A stretch of DNA of 64,000 nt from Brachypterus glaber (Eukaryota > Arthropoda > Insecta > Coleoptera > Kateretidae). The position numbers and the translations under genes were made by a program. Location: the NCBI GenBank assembly GCA_958510825.1, contig OY294049.1, positions 3,038,001-3,102,000 of the forward strand, read 5' to 3'. Positions within the stretch are counted from its first letter, which is position 1; every line of letters begins with the position of its first letter. Shown in pieces: positions 57,189 through 64,000 of the stretch. Below the pieces are notes generated by a model. The model saw only the letters and a list, made by a program, of their open reading frames with translations, had not been told where the DNA came from and searched no databases.

Positions 57189-57640
57189 TTATTCTAAAAA
57201 TATAAAACCAAATATCAGCGATAGCGGTTTATAAGACAACTTGCTATCTAGGATGACTCCGAGATACTTTGCTTGCCCCACTAACTTCAGCTTAGTTCCA
57301 AATAACCTTGGAGGCTCAATTACGAGTTTCCTTTTGTTGGTAAATGGAATAAGTGTGGTTTTTGTAGGGTTTACCGACAGTCCCACTCTTCTGCACCAAT
57401 TCTCTATGACCTTAAGGGCTTTTCACTTCTGATACAGTTTTGCCGTACTTGCCACATACGAGAATCGTTATGTCATCCGCATATCCCTGTGCATAGAAGC
57501 CATGTCTCTCCAATTCCTCCAGAAGACTGTTTACCACAAGGCACCATAGGAGTGGCGATAATGCCCCTCCCTGAGGACACCCTTTCGCGACCATTGTCGC
57601 TGTCGCTATTGTCGCTGATATTATATTCCACATTAGCGAT
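57189..57640 (-). pseudogene. R1/Jockey-type LINE reverse transcriptase fragment
   Basis: Minus strand: GCPQGGALSPLLWCLVVNSL, then the catalytic box QGYADDITILVCGKYG and VSEVK; after a small frameshift near 57410, LKVIENWCRRVGLSVNPTKT and GQAKYLGVILDSKLS. Truncated at both ends. Confidence 0.87.
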
Positions 57641-58143
57641 TTTACATTCGCGATTTTACTAATATTTTTAATGTCCTTTTTATTTTTTTTTTAATAATAT
57701 TGTTAAATATTTGTCCTGTTATTGGTTTTCGTACTGGTGTATTTATTTATTTATTTAAAGTTAAAAATCCAAATCATACAGTAAAAATATCCAAAAAACC
57801 ATATTTAATAAGTAAATTTCTTTCAAAATCAGAAATATAATTCTTCTTTACCAATTTTAAGTCGCCGAATCCGAATCCGTCCGCGGAATTTGTTTAATAT
57901 GTCAGGCTTTTAATAACTGTAAACAAAAGGGTCTTGTGTAGAGAACACAAAAAAAATTGGCATCCCAACTGGAGTCTGATCATACCGATACTGATATCAT
58001 ACTGATCATACTTGGATCATACTTTTCTTATAGATTTTGAGACGCTGAATCCAAATTCTGTTGCAAAATTTCTCCTTTTTTTTTTATTTTTGTCTTTAAT
58101 TATCTCGAAAACCTGATGTGCTAGAAAGACTCTGAGACCAAAA

Positions 58144-58390
58144 TTAGAAAAATTTTGGATTAAAACTTGGTATAAAACTTGTGAAAATTTTGGAATTTTG
58201 AATGTTGTTCACGTAAATAACCTGGACAGCCCTGTAGTCGGGAAAGTTTTCTAGGATTAAGGGCAGACAGCGGAGAAAATAATCAATAGAGCAACAAGTG
58301 AACATCCCGCGTATTCCGGCCACCGGGGAGTTTTTAGCCACCCTTTCCACTCAGTGTAATGTCGAGCCGAAAACTTGTCAGATAAATCTC
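58144..58390 (-). other. GC-rich coding-like patch
   Basis: Minus strand is open: ERVAKNSPVAGIRGMFTCCS, then DYFLRCLPLILENFPDYRAV. More GC-rich than its surroundings. It could be more of a LINE like the RT fragment downstream on the same strand, or an unseen exon. Not recognised. Confidence 0.25.
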
Positions 58391-58439
58391 GGCCGGGAAA
58401 TGTATCTTCATTAGGTTATGGGGTGAGGAAGAATTTCAT

Positions 58440-58710
58440 CCCACCCCATCCCTAGTTATTTTTTCATTACCTAATTTTTTTAAATATTTTGAATTATCTT
58501 ATTTTGTTGTTTTTTTTTTAAGCCTTGCTGGCCAGATGGTTTGGACTTTGTTATTCACCTACTTTTGTTGAATATATAATATATTTTTATTAAAATAAAT
58601 AAAAAAAATCTTTTATGTCTGAACCAAAAAAAAAAAAAAATACCAGAAATAAATAATAGGCAAAAAATCGCAACTTTTTTTTTGCCTCGGTCGGAAAGTA
58701 AGTTTTTGAA
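58440..58710. repeat. Dispersed repeat, empty-site copy
   Basis: Shares CCATCCCTAG, TTCACCTACTTTTGTTGAAT and TTTTTGCCTCGGTCGGAA with 59735-60760. Its TTTTTATTAAA (58584-58594) is uninterrupted. Confidence 0.75.
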
Positions 58711-59734
58711 TACGTGGCACTAAGCTTGTCCCCTTATGCACCCTTCTCATCACTCCCACTCCTAATTAGTTGTGTCACAGGATCAATTTTTTTTAAATAT
58801 TTTTTCCTAAGTATCCCTACTTATTTAACCTATGAATTTAAAGTTTCCATAATATAAGTTGGGTATTTTTAAATAATGAGTCGCCGAATCAGAATATTCG
58901 TATCTTCCATGATTTTAGAACAAAAGAGGGCGTAAAATAATTATGTTGTCTTATTTTTCCTAAAAACTTGTGATAGTAAAAACATTCGTCGGATTCGGTT
59001 TCAGCGACCCAAAATTAGTTAAAAAACATATGACTGAAATCACGACAAGAAACTGTGCACAGTTTCTTCATATAAAAAAAACCTGGGCGATTTTAAGCGT
59101 TTTTTTAAATTGATAATTACTATTTTTCTCCTGTTCTCAAGTTAAACTGTCTTAATGGTAGAGTAAAACATATTTTAAAAATAAAATATAGTGATTTTAA
59201 GCATACATAGGGATAAAACAAGACACTACTTTTATCTATAAAATTATTCTTTGTCGCAATATGGCGCATGACCTTGAAACTTCAATTATTACAATAATTG
59301 ACCTATTTTTTTATTTTTTACATTGGTACAGACTTTATCATATTCAGGGGCTTAATCACGAACAGCTGTAAGTAATAAATAATATAAACCTAATTATAAG
59401 GCTTAATTTAGATCAATTATGACCATATCTTAAAAGTCGAACCACCCTAACTTTTTCTCTATACCAAATTTTGAACTTTTATGTATTGAATCATATAAAG
59501 GATCTTAAATGAAGCATAAATACCAAATTTCATCAAAATCGAAAATATAAAATAAAATATGTTCCACCCTAGTGGCGCGAAAAAATTTTTTTCAGATTTT
59601 TCATTATGATATTCGTAATCAGCGGTAACGAAAAGTACACAAAAATTCAGAATTTTGTCAATTTTTATTTAATTCTGAACCACTGTGCTGTGTTGCCTAG
59701 TGTAATGCTTGCGCCTTCGCCAGAATTGTAAATC

Positions 59735-60760
59735 CCACCCTATCCCTAGACATTTTTTTATTCCCTAAAATTTTAAAATATTTTGAATATTCTTAATTTG
59801 TTATTTTTTTAACCCTCGCTGGACAGACGGTTCGAACTTTGTTATTCGCCTACTTTTGCTGAATATATAATACATTTTTATTAAATATCGTAGTGGTTTC
59901 GTGTCCTTGCCAATTTATTATAGCAAACGTAGTGGGATGTGGGGCGGCGTGTTGAGAAAGTAAACAATTTTTAAGATTACCAACGTTTCGGATATGTATT
60001 TATCCTTCCTCAGGGCTTTCTTAATAGTTTAAAGGCATCATTATGGTGTGAAGATCATTGTTCCAATGGGTATTGGTTAAAAAAAGTATTATGGGACGGT
60101 TCTCCAAACATTGAACTTAAGTGTATTGTTGTAAATTTGGTGGAGGTGAAATCTATATGTACCACACATCATTCAGACACAAAAACATGTATTGAAAATC
60201 TTAATTAGAGCAGGAATTATTAAAAATTGTAAAATTTTTGGGTACGAAAAACGTGTACCTTGAACTTTACATTACTTATATACTTTACATTATGAAATGT
60301 CACTAGAAGTTAAAGGTACACGTTTTTCGTACCCAAAAATTGATGTGTGGTACATATAGATTTCACCTCCACCAAATTTACAACAATACACTTAAGTTCA
60401 ATGTTTGGAGAACCGTCCCATAATACTTTTTTTAACCAATACCCATTGGAACAATGGTCCTCACACCGTAATGATGCCTTTAAACTATTAAGAAAGCCCT
60501 GAGGGAGGATAAATACATATCCGAAACGTTGGTAATCTTAAAAATTGTTTACTTTCTCAACACGCCGTCCCACATACCACTACGTTTGCTATAATAATTT
60601 TTATTAAAATAAATAACAAATTTCCTTTTTGGAACCCTCCAGTATCTCCAGTTTATCAAAAAACAATATGTCTGAACTAAAAAAATATCAGAAAGAGAAA
60701 TAACACTAGGCAACAAATCGCGACTTTTTTTTTGCCTCGGTCGGAAGGTAAGTTTTGCTT
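59735..60760. repeat. Dispersed repeat, copy interrupted by an insert
   Basis: The left part (59735-59885) and right part (60598-60760) together correspond to 58440-58710. TTTTTATTAAA is present at both edges of the insert (59875-59885 and 60598-60608). Confidence 0.78.
59886..60597. mobile_element. Inverted Penelope-like insert with hammerhead-like core
   Basis: Two arms of about 250 bp face each other (59927-60173 and about 60347-60594), flanked by an 11-bp duplication. Each arm carries the motif CTGAGGR, a stem GGATA/TATCC with a 6-base loop, then GAAACGTTGGTAA, the layout of a hammerhead ribozyme core. On minus the core is at 60013-59986 (CTGAGGA); on plus at 60499-60526 (CTGAGGG, final A changed). 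Such ribozymes are known in Penelope-like elements. No reverse transcriptase is present. Confidence 0.6.
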
Positions 60761-61810
60761 ACTAATTTGAGGGCGTAGAATTCGAATCTGACCTTAGAAA
60801 AATTCCAGCACCTCACATTTTTGAAAGTTTCATCATCATTTTTTCGAATGGCTACAAAATGGCGTACTTTTTTTTCTTTCACATCCACTTTTTCCGGGTT
60901 AGGCTTTTTTTAATAGTTAAAAAAATAAATGAATGATTTTTTTTTAGATGTTAAATTGTTTTCTGAATTCAAAAATGCAAAAATATACAGGGGTTTTCAT
61001 TAAAAAAAAAAATTGACATACCAAAAATGTAAAATATATAGGGTTCCATTTAAAAATCAAAAGTTGGTATCACTTCCGCTTAGACCGGAAGTGATATTTT
61101 TTATAATGACCATGCCAAAATGGGGGTAATTACGGTTCATACAAGCTCTGTAATTTTTAAACAGTTACCTTTTATGTTACGGAGATAATTCGTAGGCAAT
61201 ACTTCTTTTGACACCCGGTATATTTTTTTTATTCGAAGGGACCCTTAAATAAAAATAGCACTTTAGTAGTAAAATACTTTTTACAATAATTGTTTTACTA
61301 CTCCCTTTATCTAGTGCTCCCCATAGAAGACCTATCTAGACTTTTTTTTACCTTTATCCACGGCCCGCTTATATTCACGAAATCTGCAAATCTAGTTGAT
61401 ATAAAAATGGATAACCCAACAATCTTATGATGTCTTTCAGTTCAGGGAAAAATATATAAATACACCATCATTTCCTGGTCTAATCGCATAGTGTCTAGAT
61501 GTATATGTCTCAATTTTTACTTTTCATACGTCTTTTCTGTGTCACATTATCATAATGGACAGTTTTCAGCATGTGGTTGGAAACCGTATGATTAAATTGA
61601 TACTGTCGGTACATGCTACACTGCTTTAAAAATGACATAAAATATTTAAATGTAACCCGTAAAAATAAAGTGTTTAAACTTTAAAACGGCCGTGAATAAA
61701 GTATAGTATTCTACTCTACTCTAAAATCAATTTTAAACTAATCCTCTTTTAAGAGGCAAAATTTTAATTTGTTAAGTCAATTAGAGTCGTACTTAATATT
61801 AGAATATTTA
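60761..61810. other. No gene seen
   Basis: AT-rich. ACTTCCGCTTAGACCGGAAGT near 61072 is a short dyad (also ACTTCCGGTTTTACCGGAAGT near 43470). Nothing else supported. Confidence 0.35.
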
Positions 61811-61945
61811 GGGCCACTTGCACCAAATTTTGGTACGGGATTAACTCAGCTAAACCGAGTTTAAGTTAAAAATGCTGCGTTCTGATTGGCCATCCGTCAA
61901 TTTAATCCAAGTTTAAAGTTAAACCATCATTGGTGCAAGTGGCCC
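61811..61945. repeat. Harbinger-like MITE, 135 bp
   Basis: GGGCCACTTGCACCA and its exact complement at the other end, flanked by TTA (61808-61810 and 61946-61948). No coding frame. Confidence 0.9.
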
Positions 61946-61948
61946 TTA

Positions 61949-62753
61949 AATGTAAATTTAAGAGATTAAGTTTTAAAATCTGTTTTATGTACTATTGTAT
62001 TTCTCTTCTTTGTTTTTTTTGCCATTTTCATTTTCATATTAGTTATGCATACATTTTTGTATTTTATGACTGTATTGTTGATGTAATTTGTGAAATAATA
62101 GTTATTTATGGTACTAGTGGGTAAAGTAAGATTTCGAGAGGGCAATATCGGTTTACCCATGAGTGCCATACAAGGTTTTATCTAATAAATAGCTTAGGAA
62201 TTCATATTTTCATTAAAAATTGACAAGTGACAGATGAGTGGGTAAAATAAATAATTATCCACTCAATAAAGTAAAAGCCACGCGGGGGTTATTATTGAGT
62301 TTATCTATTTAAAATAAAGCTGGTAATTGTTTTTTATCTGTATGTATTGGATAAAGATTATTATTACTCGCGTATAATAGCAGTTAATCAATAAGAATAA
62401 ATTTTGCGATACGAGCCGATAGTCCAGTGGCGTAATCACTCAAATGCGCTCGTTGAATAATATACTATTAGGTTCTACTTAGTACATATAAGCGGTATAA
62501 GCACACGTTTGGTTTTATAGATGTTCACATTACACTAGAACTTTTTAAAGATATGAAACCCAATGCTTTTTTTCCATTTTGACAGAACTTTTACTATTAC
62601 CAAGTAAATGTTTGTGTAATTTTAATTTTGATTTTAAAGATCTAGGCATTAAAAGTCTTGATTACTTGAGTGACATACAAAATATCATGTTTTGTCAATA
62701 TTGATAACATCATCATCCTATCAGGCATATGGAACACGGGCATATTAAAAATA
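61949..62753. other. No gene seen
   Basis: AT-rich sequence without structure I can support. Confidence 0.35.
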
Positions 62754-63216
62754 ATATCCAGAGACTAGACCAATGCATTTTTATATTTTTGGGGAGGCTG
62801 AAACCGAATCTGATCTCGGAATTGCTCCATCAGATCCCAATTTTTTTCTAGCTATAAAAACATCTGAATTTAAGGAATTTTTAAGTGTAGAAAACAATTG
62901 TGAGCTGTTGGAGCAATTATGAGGTCAGATTCGGTTTCAGCGACCCCGAAAATATAAAAACACCAAAAAAAAAATATGTGCCAGAAACTAGACCAACTCA
63001 TTTTTATATTTTCGGGGTCGCTGAATTTGAATCTGAGATCAGAATTGCTCCACCAGGTCACAATTTTTTTCTACACTTACATTTGAATTTAAGGAATTTT
63101 CGCACCTTTTTTTAAGTGTAAAAAAAATTGAGATCTGATGGAGCAATTTCTGAGGTCAGATTCGGTTTCGGCGACCCCGAAAATATAAAGATGCATTGGT
63201 CTAGTCTCTGGATATT
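62754..63216. repeat. Foldback element, 463 bp
   Basis: AATATCCAGAGACTAGACCA and its complement at the right end. Inner arms repeat GGTCAGATTCGGTTTC and its complement several times around GAAACTAGACCAACTC. Confidence 0.85.
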
Positions 63217-63479
63217 AACTTTTTTTGTGTGGTTGTGTTATCTATAAATTAGATATTACATATACAGTATTTGTATATAAAAGGGTATAATTAACAGTAT
63301 ATTTGCTTTACCCGAGTTAGCCCAGGTTTTACCTTGTTTACCTACGCATTTATACAGTAACCCTATAGTATATCAAACAAAGCCCAACGTAAAGCAACAC
63401 AAGGAAAATAGTAAATTTCTCTAAGTGAAATTAATATTTTAAATTATAGCAAACATACAAGTTAATTTAACTCATTTTT

Positions 63480-63680
63480 GCCCGACTATAGAAAACCAAA
63501 GGAGGAAAATGTTTTCAAACCGTGTTTGTATGTACGTATGTATGTTTGTTCCCTCTAGAGCCTTAACTACTGGGCCTATTTTAATAATCAAGGCGTCAAA
63601 AGATTTGACTTAATTTACATATTTCGACAATATTATTTATTATCATCAGGAATCTAATGGGAAATAAACGCAATCTATAG
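63480..63680 (+). repeat. Dispersed repeat, plus orientation
   Basis: GTATGTACGTATGTATGTTT then GTTCCCTCTAGAGCC; partner at 52600-52890 in minus orientation. Confidence 0.55.
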
Positions 63681-63760
63681 ATTTTTATTATGAATTCGAT
63701 ATAAAAGAGTCCATATTAAATTTAAAAATCGCATTTGGTTAAGCCACGTTTTGGTCTTTT

Positions 63761-64000
63761 TATATTGCGACTCTTATAAGCTCACAATCACACGCATTTT
63801 GCGTGATCTTATAGGCCCATAAGAGGTCTCTACTTTTTATTCTGTTGGGTTGGCAACATACAAAAGCCTACATCTTGACGTTTTGCGTGTTTGGGTTATT
63901 TTTTACCGTGTTAAAATTGTGGACTGGTTAAGTGCAGTGAAAAAAGAAGAAATGACTAAAATATATCAAAATATGATTTGTTCTTAGAATTTTAAACATA
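63761..64000. repeat. Dispersed repeat, copy 2, running off the window
   Basis: Same order as 33042-33338 (GCGACTCTTATAAGCTCA, CATAAGAGGTCTCTAC, AAATTGTGGACTGGTTA) with an internal deletion of about 45 bases. Confidence 0.75.

Noticed and set aside
50000..64000. Upstream Pde8 exons (start of REC domain, N-terminus)
   Set aside because: No block with a phase-2 GT donor and REC-like sequence found. The 58144-58390 patch does not fit the family.
1..64000. tRNA, rRNA and CRISPR
   Set aside because: No tRNA-like cloverleaf, rRNA-like sequence or spaced short repeats were recognised; hairpins here belong to foldback elements.

Overview
The window is nuclear DNA from an insect-like animal. It is strongly AT-rich, its genes are split by GT-AG introns, and it carries several arthropod-type genes among very dense short mobile elements. 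A beetle is my guess, but nothing here proves the order. No bacterial-type operon, tRNA, rRNA or CRISPR array is visible. All exon borders were read by eye from splice sites, frame continuity and family knowledge; no alignment was run.

Four genes are supported. (1) Plus strand, about 1.56-11.2 kb: the 3' two thirds of an ADAMTS-family secreted metalloprotease (12 exons, phases consistent, about 782 residues; the 5' exons lie left of the window). (2) Minus strand, 15.2-28.0 kb: HAUS3, an augmin subunit (10 exons, about 575-590 residues, essentially complete). (3) Minus strand, 28.3-31.3 kb: a small heat shock protein of the l(2)efl / alpha-crystallin type (2 coding exons, 189 residues), only 313 bp upstream of the HAUS3 start codon. 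(4) Minus strand, 37.8-49.8 kb: the middle of a Pde8-type cAMP phosphodiesterase (6 exons: end of the REC-like domain, PAS domain, linker, pre-catalytic helix region). Its N-terminus probably lies right of the window. Its catalytic exons are not visible downstream, where a 200-N assembly gap lies.

Most of the rest is mobile DNA. Many elements are foldback or long-terminal-inverted-repeat elements whose target-site duplications can be read directly: TA (Tc1/mariner-like), TTAA (piggyBac-like), TTA (Harbinger-like), 8 bp (hAT-like), and an unassigned family with 4-bp duplications present in two copies. One of those two copies carries a second element nested inside it, and removing the insert restores the other copy's length exactly. 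LINE remnants sit at 40.9-42.9, 53.3-53.9 and 57.2-57.6 kb. At 59.9-60.6 kb an inverted insert with an 11-bp target-site duplication carries a hammerhead-ribozyme-like core of the sort known from Penelope-like retroelements, and its empty site is preserved in a related repeat 1.3 kb away. A tandem array of about 250-bp units lies at 12.15-12.9 kb.

The genes have no obvious joint pathway: extracellular matrix proteolysis, spindle microtubule branching, protein folding and cAMP breakdown. Their proximity is best read as ordinary gene neighbourhood. The notable biology is how closely palindromic elements sit to exon edges.
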